A stretch of DNA of 64,000 nt, taken from Xiphydria camelus. Its lineage: Eukaryota; Arthropoda; Insecta; Hymenoptera; Xiphydriidae. The stretch covers positions 19,198,278 through 19,262,277 of the forward strand of contig OY783194.1 of assembly GCA_963678675.1 (NCBI GenBank), written 5' to 3'. Each line of letters opens with the position of its first letter. The stretch's first letter is position 1. The notes under the pieces are model-generated. The model was given only the letters and a program-made list of their open reading frames with translations, had not been told where the DNA came from and did not search any database. Made by a program: the position numbers and the translations under genes. Below, piece after piece: positions 29,891 through 39,746 of the stretch.

Positions 29891-32800
29891 TTAGCACGGT
29901 AGAAGCGCGCGCGAAACAATAAGTGGCGCTGCAGAATTTTTTTTCTTAGGTGGGTCGCAAACGACCCACTGGGAGGGAATGGGTCTTTTAATATGTTTTT
30001 TTTGCTCAGTCTTGTCCTTCTTTTTTATTTCATTTGATATCCAAGTTTTAATGACTGGTGGCGAGCGTCCTACCAAACAAGGATATTGGGAACACAGACT
30101 CTGGATGGTTTTCAGGGACGGATTTTTCTTTGTATTTATATTTTTAGTGAACAATTTGATCGCTATGCTTTTTTCTTTGTCAGTCCACCTGGGTTTGCTC
30201 CTGACTTGTCCATACGGCGACGCTGAAAGAACCGCATCTTTTTAGAAACTTGAAGATGTAAATAAGTAGGTTGCATTACCAAATTATTGCATGAATGGTA
30301 CTTGTAAGTTATTCACAATGAAAGTGGATTTAATTTCATCGAGGTAATTTGTAACAAAACTTGAGGATCTTTTATTTCCTACATTACTTACTGGATCGTT
30401 TCTTTGCTTTCTTTCCACTTCCAGAACATCCTTGGGAGTTTTCTATGTTTTCTTCTTCCATGTGAGTAGAATAATCTACTTCACGAGAAGCGTCGAAAGT
30501 TTCATCAAAACGGTGTCCAGTTGAACTTGCTTTCATGTGAATAATGATAATTTTCCGGAAAAAGTACAGTGGAAACATTAGAACATACTTCATTAAACGA
30601 TTGTAGTAAATAATCACAATATTATAATTAACTTACAACTGGTTTTCGATGTTTCTTTTGAGATCTTACGGCCCCTGGTATTACGGGATTTTACTTCAGA
30701 ATTAAACGCTCCATTATCGTCCTGACTGTGAAAATCATTCTGCTCGTACTCGCTGCCTTCGGAATCGTCTGAGTCTCCCTGACCGTCTCTGTTACCGCCT
30801 TGTGCCAATTCTAAAACTTTCGACATTCGTAGAATTTCTCGACTCACTATAGGCTGCCGATAATGTTCTTTATGAATTTTTTCGGCATGTCCCATAAAAT
30901 TGGCAACATCAGCAACTTCATTCTCAGACAGATTAAGGTTAATACAATATTGGTCGCAATGTGTTTCCTTAATCGAGTTTCCGTTAACTTGTGCGGGAAA
31001 TCGGCTCCTGATTCTGTGGCAAATTGTCGCACGAGGAAGCAGGCGCGAAGGTACTTGTGTCTGGATTTTTCAGACCCGGGAATACCGAAGACGTAGCGGT
31101 TTTCTACAGGAACTCGAGCCTGTTCTCGATACTTCAATATCATTTCGATACATTCGAGTAGATCTTGCGATAACAAAACAGGCACAGTTCGGTTCAGTTT
31201 CCCGCGGATTACAAAGCGCACATATTTCTTTGCAATCGTTTGCTCGTCGGAAGACAGAGTTTTCAGAAGATCTTTATCGATACGCTTGTAGTCTTGAAAG
31301 TCTTCGATGAACACTCTTTGTATTTCACCAGCTCGGCGGCGGTTGAAGACTTGAACGGATGTAAGAGTAGCTTCTGCCAGTGACAGCCATGCTTTATAGG
31401 TAAATCCTGTTTGCAAGCTTTGGTGTGCCGAATTTCTCTTTTCCTTTAGATATACGTGCAAATTTTGTATATCTTTTGTAGATGGAAGTTCAGTCTTCTT
31501 CCGTCTTTTCTGTTGAGTTTGTGACTCCACGACCGTTTTGTTTACACTGACGCCTATGTCCTCTGCAAGCAATTTCAAGAAATCTTCGGTGTTTGTTTTC
31601 TGTGTCGCATCATGACGCTTAATGCAATCTGTTATCAGAAAAACTCCGATCTTTTTAACATGCGAGCCAAGGCTATAAGCTGTCGACGGTGCGTTGTAGG
31701 TATTCGTCACTTCATCAAAGCCGGCTACTTTATTTATAGCTGAAATAACGTCGTCATAAAATTTGGGGTCGTATAATGTTGCAAATTCAATGATGTCCTT
31801 GTTAATTTCCTTCAGTGCTGACAACAAACGTCCAAGCACTCTTAAGGTAGCCCTGATCAGGTCGTGTTGATGCTGCAGTTTGTATTTAATGCACAATTTA
31901 TTGCCGTAGAGTATGATCAATCGGTCGTATCGAACGAGACGTGTAATGTCGTCTTCACGTAAAACAGGAAAGATAATTTTCCTTAAGACTTCAGAAGTTT
32001 CAGGATGGAAACGTCGTTACCGGAGACGTGAATTGTTCCGCTGCAGCCATCTGAGATTGTGTTTTTTATCACTTCGTCTCGCATTGTTCGCACAGACGTC
32101 TTATCCGGAACATTTACAGCATTTGTATCCGTATTTGTTTCCCGAAGAACAGAAGAGTCTTTGAGGGACAATTCTTGGACACCATTTTGCTCTCTATCAT
32201 GAATCTTGTTGGACAGAGGTTTCAAATAATCAATGAGTAGAATCTTCACTTCAAAATCTGCAGATATTGATGCCGATTGTCTCCCAGTTGATGTTTGTTT
32301 GACATTGCTGCTGGTGTGAGATGCAGAGGATTCTACTACAGATTGCTGTACACTTTTCGTAAATGTGGCATCAAGGTTAGTAGAAACTGTGTCACTTTCT
32401 GTGGAGATTTTCGGAATTTTACGAGGTTTTTTTCGAACTGCGGGTGAGAACGTCCTTAGCAGTATCAGCATCATGCGAAGGAGTCTCACAACTCAACTCT
32501 TTTGCATTTGATGTTGTCGCCCTAGGTGTGAAGACGTCAGATGATGCACTGTTAGTGTCATCAAAAAGAGCTCTTCGTACTTTGCATTTTGAGGGATCAG
32601 TCTCAATAATATGCTGCTTTTGCTTCTTCATATCTTCAAGGACTTTAATGTCGTCTGTGAAACAATACAAGGGAGAATAAAACAATTTTGTACGCGGACA
32701 TAACTCTTGCAATAAAAATTACTCAAATTACACCAAAGCGGAAGAAAACTTATTAAGAATTAACTTTTAATGCAAAGGTACCTCAGACAAATAAATATTT

Positions 32801-33458
32801 CACTGATTCACTCACATTAGCTTTCACTTGACTGAACATAGTTAAGTACTACATCAGTAAGAATTGAAATTTGCTCACTGCTGTATGGCAGTGGCAATTA
32901 AAATTGACACACATAAAGACTTGCACTATAGAGAAGCAGAAAGTCTCGAAATTTGCTCATCGTTGCATGTCAGCGATGAGTAAAATTCCCATACATAAAT
33001 ACTTGCACCGAAGAGAAGCAAAAAGTCTCGAAATTACCTCTTCGCTGCATGGCAGCGGTCAACAAAATTCACATACGTAAAGACCTGCAGTGGAGAGATG
33101 AAGAAAGTCTCGAAATTTACTCTTCGCTGCATGTCAGCGATGAGTGAAATTCCCATACATAAAGACTTGCACCGAAGAGATGCAGAAAGTCTCGAAATTT
33201 CCTCTTCGCTGCATTGCAGCGGTCAACAAAATTCACATACATAAAGTCTTGGACTGAAGAGATACAATATTATTATTAATGCCTCTCAGTTGAAATCAAG
33301 AATTTTCGATTACACTTACCATTCAAACACAGTATTCGAGCAGAGTATCTATTGCCATTAGCGTATTTAACGCAACAGGTGTCTCCGTTTTTGGAGGTTA
33401 TACGCGTTTGTTGGCATATGTAAAACAGTCCGTCCTCAAATTGCACTAGCGCAAACAT
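29891..33458 (-). pseudogene. Recombinase-like multi-exon gene, copy 1 (frameshifted; 3' exon invaded by piggyBac)
   Basis: Exon 1 (33320-33458, MFALVQFEDGLFYICQQ...) ends at G|GTAAGT. Exon 2 starts at 32654 after TTTCACAG with DDIKVLEDMKK. A core follows with RYDRLIILYG, TVVESQTQQKRRKKTELP, NRRRAGEIQRVFIEDF, GKLNRTVPVLL, TRLRKHIAT and, after a frameshift near 30955, FMGHAEKIHKEHYRQP. The last three pieces fit the Arg, Arg, Gly-His and Tyr motifs of tyrosine recombinases (His of HxxR is Thr here). Introns at 30530-30636 and 30223-30391 lead to a SANT/Myb-like exon (KPRWTDKEKS...VIKTWISNEIKK). Frameshifts also lie near 32440 and 32010. After KKHIKR the frame runs ~30 codons into the piggyBac right end. 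The zinc fingers seen in copy 2 are not evident. A Crypton-like origin is possible but unproven. Confidence 0.7.
32865..33270 (+). repeat. Tandem repeat, ~84-bp unit, about 5 copies, in intron 1
   Basis: AAAGTCTCGAAATT recurs at about 32940, 33021, 33105 and 33187, each followed by CTC(T/A)TCGCTGCATG.CAGCG and CATACATAAAGACTTGCA. Alternate units are more alike (GGTCAACAAAATTCACATAC versus GATGAGTGAAATTCCCATAC), hinting at a ~165-bp higher-order unit. Confidence 0.88.
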
Positions 33459-33899
33459 TTCAATACTTTCTCATATTACTGACGGACACAATACGTATTC
33501 GAAGGAGTTCGCGATTATAATTACAAGCGGAAATTGCGTGTAATAAAATTTCTAAACACACGTGTCCGGCACATGCCACTATTCCACGCGGTGAATTCAG
33601 TACATTTGGCTGGAGTTTTCAACTCCCACCAGTGGGTACATCTGCTGTCTCTAAGCGAATGCATAGAAAGAGCAAACAAACTCACTCAAGCATCAACCAA
33701 TAACCGCTTTGCTATAGACGTAATAAAACGCCACAGTCGAAATGGATCCCACTTCATAATTAAAGGTGGCATTCCCAATGGATAGATAAAAAATCATCTT
33801 GTTGTAAATACATATGACAAAAGCATTTTTTTTATTTCAATTTTTTATACTACAGTCAGTAATCTGGTGTCTTCGGGGTCACACATTTTGAATCCGAGC
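33459..33899. other. Upstream of gene copy 1; no gene
   Basis: A plus-strand frame of 83 codons at 33534-33785 has no recognisable feature. The region would contain the promoter of the minus-strand gene. Confidence 0.35.
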
Positions 33900-34787
33900 A
33901 TTAACTGCATAGTGCATGCTTAGCAAACAGTATTAATTGCTATACATGAACCACGAAATAATCTTGAAAATCCATACTTTTGTGTAGAATAGTTCTGAAT
34001 AGCACCGAAAGACTGAAAAGTCTTTTCAACTGCCAATGCATCTGTACTTTTGGATATGTAGTGGCACCTTTCGGGACATCGTCAAAAAATATCTAATCCT
34101 TCTCTCGGTCATTTGTGCAAGTGATTCACGATGCAGTCACTGGTCGATACGGGTGTTTGCTTCTCTCACATCAGTTATAACTTAACTCTGTACCGTTTGC
34201 TATCTGTCGTCGAAATACTTATTGCCGGTACGCGTGAAGTAGGATGCGTGCATAATTAGTGCAGGCGCACATGTAAACTGCACAGAGCATGCCTAGCACA
34301 TATTATTAATTGCTATGAACCACGGATTAATCTTGAAAGTGCATATTTTGTGTGGAAGTCCTGGAAAGCACCGAAAGACGGAAAAGTCCTGCCAACTGCC
34401 AATGCATCTCTACATTTGGATATGTAGTGGCATCTTTCGGGACATCGTCAAAAAATATCTAATCCTTCTCTCAGTTATTTGTGCAAGTGACTCACGATGC
34501 AATGTCACTGGTCGATACAGGTGTTTGCTTCTCTCACATCAGTTATAACTTAACGCTGTACCGTTTGCTATCTGTCGCCGAAATACTCATTGCCGGTACG
34601 CGTGAAGTAGGATGCGTGCATAATTAGTGCAGGCGTACATATAAACTGCACAGAGCATGACTAGCACATAGTATTAATTGCTATGAACCACGGATTAATT
34701 TTGAAAGAGCATATTTTGTGTAGAAGTCCTGGAAAGCACCGAAAGATGGAAAAGTCCTACTAAAACTGTCAATGCATCTCTACATTT

Positions 34788-36710
34788 TGTAACGACGCTA
34801 CTCGGCGCTACCCGGGTAGTCGCACACCTCGGCACGCTCTCTGACTGGCCCCGCTCGGACAAGGTATTGAGATAATGAAATGTTGGGCGCCAGGTGTTCC
34901 GAAACACCAAAGAAAGTCGAAATCGATAACAGTCAGATCGCGTGAACCGGAAACGGAACTCCGCTAGCTCAGCCCCGTATCGGCAAGGGAGAGGGGCGGG
35001 GTCTCAAGACAAAGAAACAAATTTGAGGCGATTCATAACAAGAAAATAACACTTAGCTTTATTGGAGATCTTCTTATACACTACGGGCTATTCTAAGAGC
35101 CTAACGGCTACGGCAAGGTCGGGCTTCAAAACAGTCCTTATCGCGAAACTAACAAGCAGAATAACCGACAATAATTCGCGGGAGAGATAGGAACGGTAGC
35201 CGCGACAAATTCGCGAGGGAAGAGGCACGTTAGTCGGAGAAATTCGCGGGAGAGGTAGGAACGATAGCCGCGACAAATTCGCGAGGGAAGAGGAACGTTA
35301 GCCGGAGAAATTCGCGGAAGAGGTAGGAACGGTAGCCGCGACAAATTCGCGAGGGAAGAGGAACGTTAGCCGGAGAAATTCGCGGGAGAGATAGGAATGG
35401 TAGCCGCGACAAATTCGCGAGGGAAGAGAAATTCGCGGGAGAGAATCAACCACCCTTAGCGGAGAACAGAGAGTCGAGCGCACGAGCTATTTTATGCGAT
35501 ATATTGCCGCACAAAGGGCAGTCTTCTCTATTAATCGATAACGCACTCGATAGCGCACGGAACGAAAGGAAAACGGTATTACCGCACTACCGACGCGCAC
35601 TATCCTGCCGACGATAACGCGGGCTAAACTCGTCTCAGGGAATTCGGTCGCCTCGTGCTACCGAATTTCCCGAGCATCCCCAGATACTACAACCGCAAAC
35701 TAAATCGCTAAACGATAAATGTGATTACTATTAACGCGCGACACAAGATACTATGAAAAGAAAACTCTAAGAACGCCACGGGTCCGTCACCCGCACTCAC
35801 GGAACGAAACGATAGGCCCGTCGAGGGCAAGGGAAATCTAAATCTCTACTACTACACAGTATCGGCCACGTGTCGCGAACAAAGGAGCCGGCTTACCGGA
35901 ACGGAGGATCTGCTGTTGCTGTGGCGATGGGGCACGTGGGGTCGCTTCGCTGGTTCGCACGAGATAGGAAGAGTCCAGTGATCGCTGCGGCTCGCTAGGC
36001 GGCGAGGGCCTCTCCCCACTCCTAGTAGACCCTTTCCGCGATTTTAATTGGTGATCGATGTCCCTCATCGATTTGCATGCGCGACGCTCTGGTTTCCGCT
36101 GCGCGCCCGCTCCGTCGATCGTCAATCGAAGGAAACTAGTTCCTTCCTGTTTGGCGCGGATGCGCGCGCAGCTCGCTGGATTCAATCGTGGCTCCGGAAC
36201 TGTCCCCTCACGGATAACGGCTTATGAATCCCTCCGGAACATTCCCCTGCGGGATCACGCGGAGGATCCCGATACGAGGCTAGCTTCTGGAGATTCCTCC
36301 GGAACATTCCCCTGTGGGATCACGCGGAGAATCTCGAGGTGAAGCCTAGCCTCCAAGCGGTCCATCCGTGCCGAAGAAGCGGGGTGCCTGTCTAAACAGG
36401 GTACGTTCCTCGCCGAGTACGCTGCTCGGTTGCAAGTCCCAGTCCTGCGCCTGGCAGGGAAGTCGTGTGCATTTCGCCGCACGGCATCTGGCGCTCGTTG
36501 CAGCCCCTTGATCCTCCAGCGCTCCAGCGTCTTTTCGGTCGAATTACTGATCTCGCTACGGTATTCCGCTATGTCGCCCCTACTATTACAAAAGTTTCTA
36601 ACGCGCTAAAATATTCTTATTCTAAATACTATCCTGGGGATGGCGGGATCAGCGAAGCGACGTTAGGGAATCGGCCAAATTGTAACGTGCACGAAGTGCA
36701 AAACGTTACA
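34788..36710. mobile_element. LTR-like element B (1,923 bp)
   Basis: It starts TGTAACGACGC and ends AAAACGTTACA, with ATTT duplicated on both sides (34784-34787, 36711-36714). Neighbouring satellite units give the empty site (CTACATTTGGATATG). It matches element A along its length except for the minisatellite. An 11-base TGGCGCCCAAC string on the minus strand near 34888 equals a tRNA-Lys-type primer-binding core, but it lies inside the element, so its meaning is unclear. No gag or pol. Confidence 0.85.
35160..35440. repeat. Minisatellite, 68-bp unit, ~4 copies, inside element B
   Basis: CGCGACAAATTCGCGAGGGA recurs at 35201, 35269, 35337 and 35405, with CGGAGAAATTCGCGGGAGAG between. It occupies the position equivalent to the unrelated 50-bp minisatellite of element A. 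Confidence 0.92.
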
Positions 36711-37939
36711 ATTTAGATATGTAGTGGCATCTTTCGGGACATCGTCAAAAAATATCTAATCATTCTCTCGGTTATTCGTGCAAGTGACTCACAATGCAAT
36801 GTCACTGGTCGATACAGGTGTTTGCTTCTCTCACATCAGTTATAACTTAACGCTGTATCGTTTGCTATCTGTCGCCGAAATACTCATTGCCGGTACGCGT
36901 GAAGTAGGATGCGTGCTTAATTAGTGCAGGCGCACATATCAACTGCACAGAGCATGACTAGCACATAGTATTAATTGCTATGAGCCACGGATTAATCTTG
37001 AAAGAGCATATTTTGTGTAGAAGTCCTGCAAAGCACCGGAAGATGGAAAAGTCCTACCATATATCTGCCAATACATCTGTACTTTTGGATATGTAGTGGC
37101 ATCTTAAAAATATCTAATCCTTCTCTCGGTCATTCGTGCAAGTGACTCACAATGCAATGTCACTGGTCGCGATACAGGTGTTTTCTTCTCTCACAGCAGT
37201 TATAACTTAACACTGTACCGTGTTTGCTATCTGTCGCCGAAATACTCATTGCCGGTACGCGAGAAGTAGGGCGCGTACACAATTAGTGCAGGCGCACATG
37301 TCAACTGCACAGAGCATGCCTAGCACATAGTATTAATTGCTATGAGCCACGGATTAATCTTGAAAGAGCATTTTTTGTGTAGAAGTCCTGCAAAGCACCG
37401 AAAGATATAAAAGTCCTACCAACTGCCAAAGGATCTGTACTTTTGGATATGTAGTGTCACCTTTCGGGACATCGTCAAAAATATCTAATCCTTCTCTCGG
37501 TCAATTTTACAAGTGACTTACCATGCAAAATCGCTAGTCGTTGCATGTGTTTGCTGCTCTCTGTTGTAACTTGGCGTTTTATCATTTGTGATATTTCGCT
37601 GACATATGCATTGTCCTTACGTATGGCAATGTGTACTTACTCGTAACTTAAATTTCATTTTTACACATGTGCCATTAATGCACGCAAATATTGTCATCTG
37701 TATGGCACTTGATTAACCAATAGCGTTAATTTCAGCGAACAACGAATTAACCTTGAAAATATCTACTTTATATTGTTGTCCTGAAAAGTGCCGAAATATC
37801 AGAAGGTCCTTATAACTGCCAGTGCGTAGGTTTATTACATATTACAGTGAAATCGGAAGGTACAGCGTCTATGTATTGTTATAGAATACAAACATCTAAT
37901 TTGACGAATGATTTAGAGGTATGATAGCATTGAATTACT

Positions 37940-38515
37940 GTTTAATGAGTGATTCGGAACTTTCTTATGTGTCCCTTGTGAAAGACCTGAAATATGCCAT
38001 TAGGGAGCGGAACAATAAAAATAGGGAAGTAGAACGTGCAACGAAGGATATTAGTGTAGATAACTGTTTTAAGTAGTACGATAACAATTTCTGGATAGCG
38101 AATAATGAATATATAGCTAAAAAGCAGTTTCATAGACGTAACGGTCTTTTTAGGGACTGTCCCCATAACATACATTTGACAGAAAATTTTTTCAGGACAG
38201 TCCTCATAAGTACCATGTGTCCCCGTAATATACGATGCGTATCTGAAAAAGTCCTGAGAACTGCCACATTTGACATATATATATATGTCCAACGTAAAGT
38301 TCCAGGTCATTTTTTGCAACCCATTGTAAAGTTCCGGGACATTTGTATACTTCCAGGACAGTCCTGGAACTTTTTTATATTTAATGTCAAGTTCCGGGAC
38401 AGTCCTGGAACTATCGTAGTATATATCAGATGTATACTTCCAGGACATTCGAATATTTTACGTCTTATGTATATTTCCGGGACATTTCTGTTTTTTCGCT
38501 CAAACATTTATAACA
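37940..38515. repeat. Motif-rich satellite segment with CCAGGACAGTCCTGG palindromes
   Basis: Within about 320 bases (38185-38500) the motif TTCC(A/G)GGAC or its mirror occurs roughly ten times. They include TTCCAGGACAGTCCTGGAA (38353-38371, a perfect 9-1-9 palindrome) and TTCCGGGACAGTCCTGGAA (~38393). Minus- and plus-strand open frames here are repeat artefacts. Confidence 0.75.
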
Positions 38516-38749
38516 CTGTTGCAAGTAGTATCCCATCCCTATATGATACCCATGAACAAAATTTCTTCCTTCTATGAAATTTTCGCAGTGAATTATATTC
38601 ATATGAGATTTTCTTACTACCGTGTACTCAAGATTGATACGTTTTATTTTCGCAGCCTCTCTCCACAGAATGGTAATCTTCTATAATAATTTCTTCCTCA
38701 CTATACCATACGAACTAACAAATGTGACTTCCATAGAGAAATAATCTTC

Positions 38750-39744
38750 ATCAGGTTGATATACTTTCCATACACACTTCGTCATTTTCTAACGCTTTTT
38801 GGTTCACTACCTGATGAGAAAGGCGATCAGAATCGGACAGAGGCTATTCCTAGAGACTGAACATTTTTTCATGTCTTTGTTATGATTATCGACAGAATCG
38901 GACAAAGGTGAATGTGTGCTACGGACAAGTTTGTTCGGCTTTGTACGTCTCCGTATGCCACTAGTCAGTGAGAATATGGTCTCACGCACACATATGTAAG
39001 ACATTGAGTTCCAGGACATTTTTCGTACCTATTGTTGAGTTCCGGGACCTCTGTACACTTCCAGGCCAATCCTGGAGCAATCCTAGTACTTGATACGTTT
39101 ACCTCCAGGACGTTCAAATCGGACGACCTCCCATAAAAGTATGTAACTGCAGCATTTGAGTTCATAAATATTTTGCATTTGCAATGATTGCTATTGCACT
39201 AGGAAAGGGGGGTATGGCCAAGTGACTTCCGTTAAAAAATAGTCTTCATCAGGGTCAGATATATTCTTTATATACTTCGTTATTTTCTAACGCTTTCTGA
39301 TTAATCACCTGATGTGAAAGGCGGATAGAATTGAACAGAGGTTGTTCTTATACAGTGAACATTTTTTTTATGTCTTTGTCATGATTATAGACAAAAGCGG
39401 ACAGTGATGAATATAGGCGGCGGACAGGTTAGATCGTTTTTATACGTTTCTGTACGTCCCTAATCAGTTAGAATGTATCAGTTAGACACTATGCACAAAA
39501 ATGCATATGTAAGAGGTTGAGTTCCAGGACATTTTTTGCGCCCATTGTTGAGTTCCGGGACATTTGTATAGTTCCAGGTGAGTCCTGGAACTATCGTAGT
39601 ATATCAGAGGTTTACCACGAGGAATTGAGCTCGTAAATATTTTGCTTTTGCCATAATTGAGATTGCACTAGAAAAAAGGGAGCGGCCGAGTGACTTCCGT
39701 AGAAAAATTGTGTTCATCAGATTGAGATATTTTCCATATATATG
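38750..39744 (+). repeat. Satellite array, ~480-bp unit (first two units)
   Basis: TTTTCTAACGCTTT.TG.TT followed by CCTGATG.GAAAGGCG occurs near 38787 and 39283, and a third unit start at 42388 is separated by the Tigger. Each unit ends with GTTGAGTTCCAGGACATTTT, GAGTTCCGGGACAT.TGTA and CCAGG..AGTCCTGGA.C. Confidence 0.88.
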
Positions 39745-39746
39745 TA

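Larger units (their letters stand above)
26539..29983 (-). mobile_element. piggyBac-family transposon with intact gene (~3.4 kb)
   Basis: The terminal repeats are CCCATTCCCTCCCA (26539) and TGGGAGGGAATGGG (ending 29983). TTAA precedes the left end (26535-26538). At the right end four extra bases TCTT separate the terminus from a TTAA (29988-29991). Subterminal inverted repeats ACGACCCACTGGGAGTGAAT (~26676) and ATTCACTCCCAGTGGGTCGT (~29594) lie inside both ends. It inserted in the last exon of the minus-strand recombinase-like gene. Confidence 0.9.
33900..37850 (+). repeat. Satellite array, ~370-bp unit, about six units, split by LTR-like element B
   Basis: ATTGCTATGA.CCACGGATTA recurs near 34308, 34676, 36973 and 37337, with diverged units near 33937 and 37720. 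Spacing is 364-371 bases once element B (1,927 bases with its duplication) is removed. Each unit has AGTCCTG.AAAGCACCGAAAG, GTAGTGGCA.CTTTCGGGACATCG, CTGTACCGTTTGCTATCTGTC and CATTGCCGGTACGCG. The outer units are clearly older. No coding sequence. Confidence 0.92.

Noticed and set aside
34880..34900. TGGCGCCCAAC as a true primer-binding site.
   Set aside because: It lies inside the element rather than next to an LTR border, so I record it only as a string match.
35088..35483. Four overlapping minus-strand frames with a repeated F(L/P)SRICRG peptide.
   Set aside because: They are frames through the 68-bp minisatellite of element B.
37942..38577. Two long antisense frames (168 and 133 codons).
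   Set aside because: They follow the CCAGGACAGTCCTGG palindromes and satellite sequence and contain no recognisable domain.
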